The notes: a model not told the origin generated them from the sequence alone. A DNA stretch of 64,000 nt from Arsenophonus sp052171895 (GCA_052171895.1 JBQMRN010000004.1:124001-188000), one strand, 5' to 3'. Shown: positions 30,754 to 42,321, counted from the first letter of the stretch. Translations and numbers: made by a program.

Positions 30754-33168
30754 ATGTCGAATACATATGACTCCTCAAGTATCAAGGTATTAAAAGGACT
30801 AGACGCGGTGCGTAAGCGCCCAGGTATGTATATCGGTGATACCGATGATGGTACAGGCCTTCATCACATGGTCTTCGAGGTTGTTGATAATGCAATCGAC
30901 GAAGCCTTGGCAGGATATTGTACCGATATTATCGTAACTATACATACCGATAACTCCATCTCTGTTCTCGATAATGGTCGAGGTATTCCAACCGATATTC
31001 ATGAAGAAGAAGGTATATCTGCTGCAGAAGTCATAATGACAGTTCTCCATGCTGGCGGCAAATTTGATGATAATTCCTATAAAGTTTCTGGTGGCTTACA
31101 TGGGGTAGGTGTTTCTGTTGTTAATGCCTTATCAGAAAAATTAGAGTTAGCGATTCGTCGTGATGGGAAAGTCCATGAACAGACTTATCAATTAGGTGTT
31201 CCAGAAGCACCTTTAACGATTGTCGGAGAAACTGATGAGCGTGGAAGCTATATTCGTTTCTGGCCAAGCTTGGAAACATTTAAAATCATTACCGAGTTTG
31301 AATACGATATTTTGGCAAAACGGCTACGCGAGCTCTCTTTTATCAATTCCGGTATATCCATTCGTTTAATTGATAAACGTGATAATAAAGAAGGTTATTT
31401 TTATAATGAAGGTGGAATCAAAGCTTTTCTAGAATACTTAAGCCGGAATAAAACCCCAATTCATCCAAATGTTTTCTATTTTTCGGCGAAAAAAGAGGGT
31501 ATTGATGTAGAAATATCCATGCAATGGAATGACGGTTTCCAGGAAAATGTTTATTGCTTCACTAATAATATTCCTCAACGAGATGGAGGAACTCACCTGG
31601 TTGGTTTCCGTACTGCCATGACACGTACGTTGAATAGTTACATGGATAAAGAAGGTTATCAGAAAAAAGCTAAAGTTAGTGCTACTGGTGATGATGCTCG
31701 TGAAGGTTTAATTGCTGTCATTTCAGTTAAAGTTCCCGATCCAAAATTTTCTTCACAAACAAAAGATAAGCTAGTTTCTTCCGAAGTAAAAACCGTTGTT
31801 GAAACATTAATGAATGAAAAACTGCTTGAATATTTATTAGAGAATCCTAATGACGCTAAAATTATTGTTAGCAAAATTATTGACGCCGCCCGTGCTCGGG
31901 AGGCAGCCCGTAAAGCACGTGAAATGACTCGTCGTAAAGGTGCGTTTGATTTAGCAGGTTTACCAGGTAAATTAGCTGACTGTCAGGAGCGTGATCCAGC
32001 TTTATCTGAACTTTATTTAGTGGAGGGTGATTCCGCAGGCGGCTCTGCCAAACAGGGACGTAACCGAAAAAATCAGGCAATTTTACCGTTAAAAGGTAAA
32101 ATTCTTAATGTTGAAAAAGCTCGTTTTGATAAAATGCTTTCCTCGCAGGAAGTCATCACCTTAATAACAGCTTTAGGCTGTGGTATTGGTCGTGATGAAT
32201 ATAATCCTGACAAATTACGTTATCATAGCATTATTATCATGACTGATGCCGATGTCGACGGCTCCCATATTCGGACATTGTTATTAACTTTTTTCTATCG
32301 TCAAATGCCAGAAATTATCGAGCGAGAGCATGTCTATATTGCTCAGCCACCTTTATATAAGGTAAGAAAAGGTAAGCAAGAACAATATATTAAAGATGAT
32401 GAGGCTATGAACAAATATTTAATTTCAATTGCGTTAGACAATACCGCGCTCTATACTAACCCTCATGCCCCACCATTAAAAGGTGAGCTATTGGAGAAGT
32501 TAATCATTGAATATAATGCTGCTCAGAAAATCATTAAACGTTTAGAGCGTCTATATCCATTTGCTTTATTAAATAATCTTATTTATCTACCTATCTTGGT
32601 AGAAAATGATTTGAAAGATAAATTAAAAGTAGAGAATTGGATCAACATGCTAGTTAAGCGCTTAGCTAATAATGAAAAACATGCTAGTACTTATAGCTAC
32701 CATATTAATGAAAATCCTAACCGCCAATTATTTGAACCTGTTTTATGTATTAGGACCCATGGCGTTGATACCAATTATCATCTGGATTTCAATTTTATTC
32801 ATGGTATTGAATATACCCGTATTACTAAAATCGGTCAGCTAATAGGAGATTTGATTGAGGATGGTGCCTATGTGGAAAGAGGGGATCGTCGTCAGACTAT
32901 TTCTTCCTTTGAAGACGCATTGAATTGGTTATCAAAAGAATCACGTCGTGGCTTGATGGTGCAACGCTACAAAGGATTAGGCGAAATGAATCCAGATCAA
33001 TTATGGGAAACAACGATGAACCCGGATACCCGCCGTATGATGCGTGTAACCGTTAAAGATGCCATTGCAACTGACCAACTGTTTACAACACTAATGGGTG
33101 ATGCGGTTGAGCCACGTAGAGCTTTTATTGAAGAAAACGGATTAAAAGCAGAAAATATAGATATTTAA
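30754..33168 (+). CDS. gyrB: DNA gyrase subunit B
   Basis: ATPase subunit of gyrase, which introduces negative supercoils with GyrA. It has 804 residues, as in E. coli, starting MSNTYDSSSIKVLKGLDAVR at the ATG of 30754; an in-frame TTG one codon upstream is less likely. The GHKL ATP-binding motifs (DNAIDEALAG, DNGRGIP, GGLHGVGVSVVNALS), the TOPRIM motifs (VEGDSAGGSAKQGR and TDADVDGSHIRTLL) and the C-terminal IEENGLKAENIDI are intact. GAACC just upstream is a weak ribosome site. It probably now relies on promoters inside the dead recF. Confidence 0.98.
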   Translation: MSNTYDSSSIKVLKGLDAVRKRPGMYIGDTDDGTGLHHMVFEVVDNAIDEALAGYCTDIIVTIHTDNSISVLDNGRGIPTDIHEEEGISAAEVIMTVLHAGGKFDDNSYKVSGGLHGVGVSVVNALSEKLELAIRRDGKVHEQTYQLGVPEAPLTIVGETDERGSYIRFWPSLETFKIITEFEYDILAKRLRELSFINSGISIRLIDKRDNKEGYFYNEGGIKAFLEYLSRNKTPIHPNVFYFSAKKEGIDVEISMQWNDGFQENVYCFTNNIPQRDGGTHLVGFRTAMTRTLNSYMDKEGYQKKAKVSATGDDAREGLIAVISVKVPDPKFSSQTKDKLVSSEVKTVVETLMNEKLLEYLLENPNDAKIIVSKIIDAARAREAARKAREMTRRKGAFDLAGLPGKLADCQERDPALSELYLVEGDSAGGSAKQGRNRKNQAILPLKGKILNVEKARFDKMLSSQEVITLITALGCGIGRDEYNPDKLRYHSIIIMTDADVDGSHIRTLLLTFFYRQMPEIIEREHVYIAQPPLYKVRKGKQEQYIKDDEAMNKYLISIALDNTALYTNPHAPPLKGELLEKLIIEYNAAQKIIKRLERLYPFALLNNLIYLPILVENDLKDKLKVENWINMLVKRLANNEKHASTYSYHINENPNRQLFEPVLCIRTHGVDTNYHLDFNFIHGIEYTRITKIGQLIGDLIEDGAYVERGDRRQTISSFEDALNWLSKESRRGLMVQRYKGLGEMNPDQLWETTMNPDTRRMMRVTVKDAIATDQLFTTLMGDAVEPRRAFIEENGLKAENIDI

Positions 33169-33206
33169 TTTTAAATTATAAAATAAAAGTCACATACTTA
33201 AATTAT

Positions 33207-33229
33207 AGATTTTTATTAGATAAAAATCT
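33207..33229 (+). terminator. Candidate gyrB terminator hairpin
   Basis: A 10-bp perfect stem, AGATTTTTAT with ATAAAAATCT, and a 3-base loop, 39 bp after the gyrB stop, followed by GGTTTTTAT. AT-rich stem, so strength is uncertain. Confidence 0.45.
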
Positions 33230-33562
33230 GGTTTTTATGATAATTTTAATATATGGCGATAAAAAATGCTTCTGGGGGGGGAAGGTGGGTGTGGTGGGTA
33301 GCTTACTTCCCCTCTCCTCTCTCGAAATTGATCGCTAACCATAAAAGCGGATAAATATTCTGGCCCCATATTTAATTTTCTTAACCCCCCGATATGGAGG
33401 GTTAAGAAAAGGTGCCTATAACTCTCTCTGCCGGAAGCGTTAACTCTTAATAATTAATTCACGCTCATTAGGAAGAGCGTGAACTGAATCATTATGTGCA
33501 GGCAAAATTTGCTAATAACTTCTATTTCTCGCGCCTTTGACAATTGGGTAGTTGTTTATCTA
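33230..33562. repeat. Hairpin-rich spacer after gyrB
   Basis: No gene seen. It contains a G-rich tract at 33274-33298 (eight G, then GGTGGG and GGTGGG). A 12-bp stem pairs TTTTCTTAACCC with GGGTTAAGAAAA at 33376-33410, and a 9-bp stem pairs TTCACGCTC with GAGCGTGAA at 33458-33483. The sequence is richer in G and C than other spacers here. TTTGCTAATAACTT near 33507-33520 resembles an IS256 terminal repeat and may be a last scrap of one. Confidence 0.5.
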
Positions 33563-34614
33563 TGGCCTAATGTTGGGAAAGGTTGTTGGTAGAAATCCTT
33601 TATACTGTATGAAGGATTTTCATTACAGAGGTTGCTATGAAAAAGCAAACAGTCATACAGATCAAATAGACTCTTTCCTTACACTCCCTGGCAACATAAA
33701 GCTGTATCTCATTAGTTAGTTGGCGACAATCTATAAGATGATGTCGATTCATGCATTGAAGCAACTCACTTCAGTTTATCTCCTGCGCATATTGTTACAG
33801 TAAACATGTTGTCCTTTTGGAACATTCATTAGGCTTACAAGCGATATCGTTATAGAATCCCTGATTCTAGGAAAACATTTAATAATCTTACTGGAAGAAG
33901 ATTATCTGCCAAAACTACATTACAAAGATAAATGGTTTAATTATCTACGACATATGTTGAATAGGTTGACTTTACAGGAGTCAGCAAAACAAACAGGCAT
34001 TGATTTGAAAATAGCGTTTAGATGGCATCACTACTTCTTCATTGGTTCATCGGCGACAAGCCAATATAAATGCACTAAGTGGTATTGTTGAAGTCAATAA
34101 TACCTTTTCCCAAATCCTTAAAAGGAAAGTGTTATATCCCAGATAGGAAAAATAAAAAATCCGGGAGAGGAGGATATAAAAGAAAAGAACAAATAGCGGT
34201 TTTAAAATTACCAGAGATCGACAGAATCATGTGAGCGATGAGATTCTTGAAGAGTTTAATGGAGAGTGTATTAGCCGTTTTCTTGAGCTGATCATCGATA
34301 AATAGTCTATCCTTTGCTCGGATAGAGCTAAATGATACGAAACTTTTGTCAAAGAGCATAAAATTAGTTACTATTACTTAATAAGGTTGGATAATCATAG
34401 AGTTATTAGTAAGGAATTCTACATTCAAAATGTAAACAGTTATATCAGCCAATTAAAAGGATGGCTGAGTAGTTTTCCATGGTGTGTAGGAGTGGTCGGT
34501 TTATTTAGCGAATTATTTGTCCGGAAGAAGATTGTTTGAAAGCACAACAATTAAAATATAGACGTAGTTATAAATTTTCTGTGAGAAAAGCAACAAGCTT
34601 TGCCAACATAGCCT
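33563..34614 (+). mobile_element. IS1595-family element, full-length defective copy C
   Basis: About 1.05 kb, from a degenerate left end (TGGCCTAATGTTGGG) to a clean right end (CCAACATAGCCT at 34614). Transposase blocks: MKKQTVIQIK near 33637, LTLQESAKQTGIDLK near 33970, IVEVNNTF near 34088 (the catalytic EVDE changed), EEFNGECIS near 34250 and KGWLSSFPWC near 34460. Frameshifts are near 34120 and 34200. The changed acidic residue adds to the evidence that it is dead. Confidence 0.8.
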
Positions 34615-34744
34615 TTTTTTTAATTGATAAAATCGCCGCCACTGGATTTTCAGTTAATTAGCAATCTAAAAATCTAACTCACCTATTTTTAGTAATAAAA
34701 CATATATATACGCGCATATCTGTAACCAGAATCTACCTGATAGG

Positions 34745-35303
34745 TTAGATCGGGAAAAACCCCATCCAAACTCCAATCAAGTTCTCGGCAAATAAGCCAG
34801 CTAAAGCCATTAATATCAAACTGATTGTGCAATTACCATCAACAAAGGTTTTTATTCTTTCATTTAAATCCTGATTAATATATTGACGATTAACGGAATC
34901 AAGAATAATAATGCTATCCTCTTTCATCCATAACGAGGAGGCGATATATCTATCCAGTAACCTGATCAATTAGTTTCGTGAAAATTTATGGTAAATTTAA
35001 TCAGTATAGCCTCACCACCCTAAGAGCTAATTATTATCTCTAATTCCTTTAATCCATTAAGATCAAAAGGAACTAGCAGTGTTTCTTGCTGTTGAGGATA
35101 TTCTTCTGCCAGCTCACCCCCTGAGAGGTAATAAAAATAGGATTAATATTATTAAAATTACCTGCTTTAAGTATTTGTTGCAGCAGTACAGAACTAAGCA
35201 TACATCTCCAACTGATAAATCCGACATTTTTATTTTCGTTATATCCTATCTGGATGTTGTTGGTAAGTGAAGAGTTGTCGCCATTTATAAACAATGATCG
35301 CAA
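34745..35303 (-). pseudogene. Decayed gene of unknown family
   Basis: Two minus-strand open stretches, 35073-35303 and 34745-34969, are separated by frameshifts and stops. The region between them is also open in a shifted frame, reading LVPFDLNGLKELEIIISS near 35050. Long open runs across frames and sensible residue composition suggest one decayed protein gene of at least 180 codons. I do not recognise the family. It lies between an IS1595 and an IS256, so it could be a resident gene trapped between insertions. Confidence 0.35.
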
Positions 35304-35323
35304 ATTAAAATAATTTTACCATT

Positions 35324-36790
35324 GACTTATTCTCATTTCTGTTGTACATGGTTTTTGAGATGGTGGCGTATTCTCCTGATTAATTTCATGAATGATTTCA
35401 ACAACAGAGAGAGATGATATGGGATGAAAAGTCTAGCCTATAGGTAGATACGAAACTATATATTACCTGTGATCCATTGCATGAACTCATCTGTATAATG
35501 GCGACAGGAATCTGTGATAGCCACCGCTGTTGAGGTCTGAGCTTAAAGTCATGCATGTGTAGGGGAGTGGCTACAACAATATGGTGAACACCAGCCTTGT
35601 CGACCTGGCAAGCATGTCCATATGCCCCCATCGTCCGTAAAGGTTATTTACCACAGAGAACTATGCAAACTGGTATAGGCGATGGTTGAGATTAAAGTGC
35701 TTAATGTCAGGCAGGGATTACAGTAGCAACGGAATATTCTTCAAGAGCTACTTGCTAGCGCCTTATCTGAAGGATGCAAAAAACGGCGAAGAGTTGCTAC
35801 CATGGTTTTTGTACCTGCAAGGTTATCTCCAGCGGTGATTTTCAAGAAGGCCCTGGTTGGGGCTTCTTGCTGAAAAAGAAGATTGTCTCTCTCTGGCCAG
35901 TATCTGTACCTATCAGGAGACTGAAACAGCCATGGTTTGAAGAGGACAGGCAATGATGCCTGCGTGATTTAAGCGATACGTGCTACGTTTATTTTTAGGT
36001 GATGGCATAAGACAGTCCTGTCAGATAAGGTGATCGTCTTTACTTGCTGGTGTTATCAGCGTCAGTTAGCATGGATGTTAAGGAGTTAGTTGCGATCAAA
36101 GGTGGTTATTTAGAGTCAGAAGGGAACTGAGCAGAACTTTTCAATGGTTTGTAAGAAAGAAGCAGCGCGAGGCTTAACTGTATCTCTCAGGCTTGCTATG
36201 GGATACAGTGCCCTTGCTTTTTGGAATGCAATGGCAAAGATATTTATGGATACCAGCACAATACGGTGCTTGGTATACAAAATAGCTAATATGCTGACTT
36301 CACTCTACAATGGCAGGAAACCGAAAATTAAGCTTATGAGCTGCGCGGCGAGGTATTGGGCTACCAGAGAAGATAGCCACAATATCGCTAATAAAACCCT
36401 TGATATTTTGTTGGCAAGGTTTTCAGCGAAGTGTATCCTCCGGCAGTAATGAAGAAGCTGGAAAAAGATCGAGAAGAACTGCTGGCATTCTACAACTTCC
36501 AGTCAGCACACTGGGCGTCAATAAAAATGAAGAATCCAATTGAATCGGCTTTTCTACAGTGAGGCTATAAAACTGATGCGTGAAGAAGTGCGGTTCAAGA
36601 AAAAGAACCCTTTCAATGGAATTTAATTTGATTACGTCTATTCAGAAAAGCTTAGATCTGCTAAGGGGGTTTAACCTGTTACCTTCTGCTGCTAAGCAAC
36701 ATTCAATTTAAGAATGGAGAACATATTCATGAAGCATCAGAGCGAAGCTAAGCTTATGAAATCATCATACAGCATATTTGTTAATAACTC
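35324..36790 (+). mobile_element. IS256-family element, full-length defective copy 4
   Basis: Plus-strand copy of about 1467 bp from GACTTATTCTCATTTCTG to TTTGTTAATAACTC at 36790. Blocks: HELI-like near 35480, LPYLKDAKNGEELL-like near 35760-35800, TRLKQPWFEEDRQ near 35920, YRCLVYKIANMLTSL near 36265, PIESAF near 36535. Frame is lost repeatedly. Left-end sequence is degenerate while the right end is clean. Confidence 0.8.
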
Positions 36791-36904
36791 GCGTCACTAT
36801 TATTTTTAACACTTTTTATTTAATAAATAAAAATTTATTTTAATTGATAACAATAAAAACACCCAATATTAAAGATGTTTTATTTAAAATAATGCTAAAT
36901 AACT

Positions 36905-38197
36905 TTATTGCAGTGATCTATGCCAACGAGATCTAAGATATTTTACTGCCTCCTCCGTTTGCGGAAACTGAATAAGTCCCTCTCTAAATAGGATCACGCC
37001 TTTTATTTCAGGTAATTCATCATTAAGATCTAGTTGTCTTTTTAGCTCCGGGACACCACCATCAAGAAACCAATCAGGCTCAACTTGAGATGGCACTCCA
37101 ACTTTATATAATGCCATTCCAATATATAATTTAGTGTTAGTTGATCGCACTAGATCAGCCCACCATTTTGCAATCACATCATATTTCACAATTTCTCGCG
37201 CAAAAGGCCAGTAAATCTGTGGGGCTATATAATCTAATAAACCTTCTTTTATCCATAATCGGGTATCGGCATAGGCTCTATCATAAGTAGGTTCAGCAGC
37301 TTTAGTATTAGAGCCTCGTGGATCATCTGAAATATTTCGCCAAACACCGCCAGGACTAATACCAAATTCAATAGTAGATTTTAATGAATGGATTGTTGAA
37401 GAAACCTCTCGAATCAATAATAACGTATTATTTCTTCTCCAGCTCCCTTTATCTAAAAATCCCTGACCGTATCGTTGAAATGTTGCATCGTCATTGAGTT
37501 TGGATGAAGGGGTTTCATAATAAAAATAATCATCAAACTGTATTCCATCAATATTATAGTTTTTAACTAATTCAACAACAATACTGGTGATCCAATTACG
37601 AACTTCTGGTAACCCTGGATCAAGCACAAAACGGTCATAGGCAGTCCGTATCCAATCTTTATGTAAAACGTAAACGCTAGTAGGTAGAGAAGAAAGTGGT
37701 TTTTGTAGTGAGGTGATTGTTTCTTGGTTCATATCCATTGAAATGCGATAGGGATTTAACCAAGCATGTATTTTTAAATTTCTTTTATGCGCTTCATCAA
37801 TGATAAACGCCAAAGGATCATAACCTGGGTCTTTACCGATTACACCAGTAAGCACGTCAGACCAAGGAAGAATATAAGAACGATAAAGCCCAGTACCATC
37901 TGGTTTTACCTGAAAAAAAATGGTATTAATACCTAGCTTCACTAAATTATCTAGTTTATCCGTTAGCTCTTTTTTTTGCACTTCAATTCTAATCTTTTCT
38001 GAATCAAGGTTAACTGATAAAAGGGAAGGCCAATCAAGGCGAGATACGGTCGGTAACCATACACCACGTACTTGTATATCTGGTTTAATCGCACTCTTTT
38101 TCTTATCTACATTTTTTTTATTATTACAACCAATAACTAAAAATAAGCAAAATAACGAAGTAATAAACCACTTTATTCCCTTTAATTGTAATAGCAT
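36905..38197 (-). CDS. digH: Glycosyl hydrolase-like lipoprotein DigH (YddW)
   Basis: Family GHL10 (DUF187) lipoprotein. In E. coli, DigH acts at the division site on denuded peptidoglycan glycan strands. The 430 residues (E. coli 439) open with a lipoprotein signal: a hydrophobic stretch of residues about 10-22 and the lipobox LVIGC with cysteine 24. The core starts RGVWLPTVSRLDWPSL and includes GINTIFFQVKPDGTGLY, HAWLNPYRIS, NYNIDGIQFDDYFY and GISPGGVWRN. The C-terminal segment with KGVILFREGLIQFP is complete. It is flanked by two IS256 remnants, yet free of stops. Likely functional in cell-wall turnover at division. Confidence 0.88.
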   Translation of the reverse strand: MLLQLKGIKWFITSLFCLFLVIGCNNKKNVDKKKSAIKPDIQVRGVWLPTVSRLDWPSLLSVNLDSEKIRIEVQKKELTDKLDNLVKLGINTIFFQVKPDGTGLYRSYILPWSDVLTGVIGKDPGYDPLAFIIDEAHKRNLKIHAWLNPYRISMDMNQETITSLQKPLSSLPTSVYVLHKDWIRTAYDRFVLDPGLPEVRNWITSIVVELVKNYNIDGIQFDDYFYYETPSSKLNDDATFQRYGQGFLDKGSWRRNNTLLLIREVSSTIHSLKSTIEFGISPGGVWRNISDDPRGSNTKAAEPTYDRAYADTRLWIKEGLLDYIAPQIYWPFAREIVKYDVIAKWWADLVRSTNTKLYIGMALYKVGVPSQVEPDWFLDGGVPELKRQLDLNDELPEIKGVILFREGLIQFPQTEEAVKYLRSRWHRSLQ

Positions 38198-38401
38198 CCT
38201 TAATTCCTTATTCTGTTAATAAGTTAGGAAGGGACTTGATAAACTGTGAGTATTATTTGATTGATGGTATTATATTCATAAATATAGTTAAAATTTTTAG
38301 ATACTAAATTTGTAATTAATTTACTATATAAAATAAGATATTAATAGTATTTAATTAAAAAATTTTTTAAGGATTATATCTTCCAGTACAAGCTTGAGTT
38401 T

Positions 38402-39836
38402 GAGTTATTAGCAAATTTAGTGTGCGGGAGGGGAAAACGGTCAAGCAGGCTTCGCTCTGATGCTTTCTGAATCTGTTCTCCATCCTTAAATTGGATGTTG
38501 TTTATCAGCATGGTCGGTGTCAACAAGGTAAAAATCCCCCTTAGTTATGTGGTTCCAGCTTTTCTAAGCAAACATGAGCAGGTTCAATACCATTGAAATG
38601 CTTCTTTTCGAACCACAGTTTTTCTCGTATTAGCTTCATAGCCTGAAAGTGTCGTAAAAAACCAATTTAATTGGATTCGTTTTTCTTATTGACGCCAACT
38701 ACGCGCTGACTGGAAATTGTAGAATGCCAGGAGTTATTCTCGATCTTTCTCCAGCTTCTTCATTACTGCAGGATACTTTTCTCTGAAAACCTTACCAATA
38801 AAACATCAAGGGTTTTATTAGCGCGCTATCGTGGCTCTCTGGTAGCCAGACCTTCCGTAGCTCAACCTTAACTTTCGGTTGTATGCCTTTCTGGAATGAA
38901 AGCAGCATATTAGCTGTTTATGTACTTAACAGCATTTTGCTGTGTCTTCAGGAATATCTTTACCATTGCATTCTAAAAACTAAGGGGAAGCCTCTATCCC
39001 TTGTAGCAAGCCTAGGAGATACGGTTAAGGCACGTGTTTTTGCAAGATATTGAGAAGTTTGGCCAAGTTTGCTTCTTATTCCAGATAACCATCTTTGCCC
39101 GCAATGAGCCCTTATGCCCATTGTCAGTTGACGACGATAATACTAACAAGCAAAGGCGATTATCTTGCCTGAGATGGCTCTATATACCATCGGCTAAGAA
39201 CTAAACATAGAGCATATTGCTTAAATCACGTAAGCATCATTGCCTGTGTTCTTCAAGCTATTGCTATTTCAGTCTATGATTGGAGGTACTCTGGCAGAGA
39301 GTACCATGTGTTTTTTACCGATATCACCATCAGAGCTTCATAAAAATCACCGATTGGGATATACCTCGCATATACAGCTATGCTAGCAACACTTCGACGT
39401 TTTTGCACGCTTCAAATAAGGTGTTAGCAACGAACTGTTGAAACATATTTCGTTGCAGCAGCGGATCTCCCCCTGCCCTTAGGCATTTAAATCTCAACAC
39501 TGCCAATACCAGTTTATATGGTTTGCTCTGACAAATAACCATTACTGACGATGGCAATTGTGATACCAAGTTAACAAGACGGCGTTTCAGCCTGTTATCT
39601 CAGTATGCCTTCTAGCTTAGCTTCAACGAGGAAGTAGTTATCAGCTGCCTGGTATTATTATGGATAAGTTCATGTAATGCATCACAGGTAATATCTAGTT
39701 TCGCGGATAGCTTTATGGTAGACTTTTCATGGTATATCATCTCTATATTATTGAAATTATTTATGAAATCAATCAGTATTGGGGGAGATACGCCACCATA
39801 CTCAAAACCACATATACTAGAAATGAGCGTATAGCT
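38402..39836 (-). mobile_element. IS256-family element, full-length defective copy 6
   Basis: About 1435 bp, right end GAGTTATTAGCAAAT at 38402, 5' end about 39836. The KYPAVMKKLEKDRE-like block lies near 38745 and the N-terminal DALHELIHNNTRQLITT block near 39640-39700. Many stops. Confidence 0.78.
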
Positions 39837-39839
39837 CTT

Positions 39840-39955
39840 TGAGGTGGTCACTTTGGTGGTAAACAACCTCTAGTTTAAGGGTGGAGAATAGATTTATGAA
39901 GCATTAGAGTGGAATGTGTAGCCTGACCGTTATATCACCATATTTGCTAATAACT
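39840..39955 (+). mobile_element. IS256 3'-end fragment
   Basis: A 115-bp plus-strand scrap matching the last part of other IS256 copies: GGTAAACAACCTCTAGTTTAA followed by GAAGCATTAGAG and ending ATATTTGCTAATAACTC at 39955. Opposite orientation to the adjoining copy, so it comes from a second insertion or an inversion. Confidence 0.65.
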
Positions 39956-40020
39956 CCTAGAGGGATAGGTAATATTAATTGAAATTGGTTAATAAAATTA
40001 ACTAATATATTCTATTAATG

Positions 40021-41415
40021 TTAATTAATTTCTAAAACTGGTAAAATTTTACTCAGTTTATCAAAAGTTTCTTGATACTCTTTTTCTGCTGTACTATCTG
40101 CGCAGAATGCGCATCTCCGCTTGCCCAACAATAAAGGCATTGATTTTCAGTTAATAAAGTACGTATGCTGATGTTTGTATCCATTGTACTGCAAAAACTG
40201 ATATAACCAATTGCTACGCAGTAGCTATGGCGACGATGAGGTTCAAGTTCATCAATAATTTCCATTGAACGTATTTTCGATGTACCGGTAATTGAGCCGC
40301 CTGGAAAGCAGCCTCTTAATAGACTTGAAAGCAGGTTCTTAATAGATCAGTGGCATGATAGTAAGATGGTAATTGTGCAACAATAGTCCTTACTAAATAA
40401 GGGATAGCCGGAAAAGATTCAACCACAAAAAGTTCCGGTACACTGACTGTTCCTGGTATTGCTACTTTAGCAATACCATTATGCAATAAATCAACTATCA
40501 TTACGTTTTCAGCACGATCTTTGATTGATAATTGTAAACGTATTATCTGTTGTTTATCTTCTTTGACATCAGTCAACCTAGGTAATGTGTTTTTAATTGA
40601 ATGGGTTTGAATTGAATCGTCGTAAAGCCAAACAAAACATTCAGGGGAGATACACTAAGTACGCAATGTTGTTCTAAACAAATGAAGGCAGAAAATGGGG
40701 CCTGATTATTTTGATTAAGTTTAAGAAATGCTTCCAATTATTACCCTGATATATTTGGCTTTGAAACGTTGCGATAAATTAATTTGGTAAGAATCACCAT
40801 CGTCTAAATATTGATGAATTTTGCTAATTTTATGGTGATATTGCTGTTTTGAGATATTACTTTTTCATGGTTTAGAAATTTAAAACTGTTTACTTGGTAT
40901 TTTCGTTTGAATTTCTAACCAGAATAAGCGTTGTTCAACATTTTGATAACTGAGCAAAGTTACTATTTTTATGGTGATCAACGATTAATGCCAAAAGATA
41001 AAAACCAATCGCCATATCGTGAAAACTTAATTTTTTCTCAGTCTGTTTCTGGTAGAGTTTCTATTCGTCTGCCTAAATCGAAGCCCATATGCCTAAACCA
41101 CAGCCTTGGAAAGGAAGATCGCTATTCGCTACGAAAGTGAGATTCAAATGTTGCATTTCACTTTTTAATAACTCAAAAGGATCAAGTTCTGATCTAATTT
41201 TCATCTTTACGATGAATTTGTGTGATATTATCTCTCGTTTCTAACATGTGGTTATTGGAGATCAGCAACCACAATATCAAAACGGTTATGTGGGTGATTC
41301 GCATTACCTGAATATAATAACATCGCCCATGTCTGGTTGGCTATAGCATTAAAATAATTTAAAGCGGCATCGGCATCTAATGAATAAGGTAATTGAATTT
41401 TTTATAGGCGCATAT
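40021..41415 (-). pseudogene. pabB: Aminodeoxychorismate synthase component I pseudogene
   Basis: PabB aminates chorismate with PabA, the first step of p-aminobenzoate and folate synthesis. The whole gene can be traced on the minus strand. An MRL-type start lies at 41415, with SLDADAALNYFNAIANQTWA near 41390-41330 and YLDDGDSYQINLSQRFKAK near 40800-40740. SKDRAEN-like residues follow at 40500-40530, as LSIKDRAENVMIVDLLHN, then VPELFVVESFPAIPYLVRTI near 40400. MEIIDELEPHRRHSYCVAIGY is at 40265-40200. It is broken into several frames with stops, and the glycine-rich segment GGSITGAPK is damaged near 40300. It keeps its neighbour yoaH, as in E. coli. Confidence 0.92.
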
Positions 41416-41534
41416 TTATTAGGAAATGATAAGGACTATTAATGAATAATACTACTATGAAATAGTATTTCATAGGCATGAATAATGCTAATATTATATT
41501 AATAATGATGTTTAAATAAAACTGAGTAGAATAA

Positions 41535-41651
41535 ATGTTTTTAGATATACCAACGTTAAATCATCAAGAGCAACAAGAAGCCATTGAAGATATTGATCAA
41601 TTGATGGATAAATGAATGAATAGTAAAGAAGCGATTGCTTTTCTTGTGTAA
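41535..41651 (+). pseudogene. yoaH: yoaH (UPF0181) pseudogene
   Basis: Starts MFLDIPTLNHQEQQEAIEDI at 41535 and continues DQLMDK, stop, MNSKEAIAFLV, stop. This matches the UPF0181 protein YoaH (about 59 residues), which lies beside and divergent from pabB in E. coli. A TGA splits it and the C-terminal third is missing where IS256 copy 5 begins. Function of the family is unknown. Confidence 0.8.
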
Positions 41652-41659
41652 TGACGCTC

Positions 41660-42321
41660 AGGCTACACGTTCCAGTTTTATGCTTTATGTTACCTGTTTT
41701 GTGTATCCAACAGCGTTGGTGCTACGTGTCCAGGAATATCTTTGCTATTACATTCCAAAAAACTAAGGGCAGCGCGTTTACCCCTATCATAGCAAGCCTG
41801 TGAAATAAGGTTAAGGCTAGTTGCTTGCAGGCCATTGAGAAGTTTTGGCTACCAGTTTGGTTCTGAGTCTCGATAAGCATCTTAGACTGCAATGACCTCC
41901 CTACCATTACGTCCATGCTCAGTGAGACCAATATTGAAGCATGTTCCTTTACCCGCTGCGATTCGTGACATAAAGTGCTTTAATCTTAAGATCGCCGATA
42001 TCAGTCTGTATAGTTCGCTGTGGCAATAATTGTTATGGACGGACGGGTATGGATGTCAGTTGACAAGGCGCTATTCAGAATCTTGTCGTAGCATGGCTTC
42101 GAGCTCAGTTTCAACGACTGTAGCTATCAGCTGCCTTGGAGCATTATAGATGAGTTCATGAAAGGGATCATAGCTAATATCTGGTTTCGTGGATTCTACC
42201 TGGATGGTAGAGGTTTTCATAGCATATCATCTCTCTCTTATTGAAATCATTCACGAAATCAATCAGCAGGATACACCCACCCATCTCCTAAACCACCCAT
42301 ACACTAGAAATGAGCATAACT
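41660..42321 (-). mobile_element. IS256-family fragment (copy 5) with internal deletion
   Basis: Minus-strand IS256 remnant of about 660 bp ending in ACTAGAAATGAGCATAACTG at 42321. The middle of the transposase gene is deleted near 41935, and the 3' half is missing next to yoaH. Confidence 0.7.
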
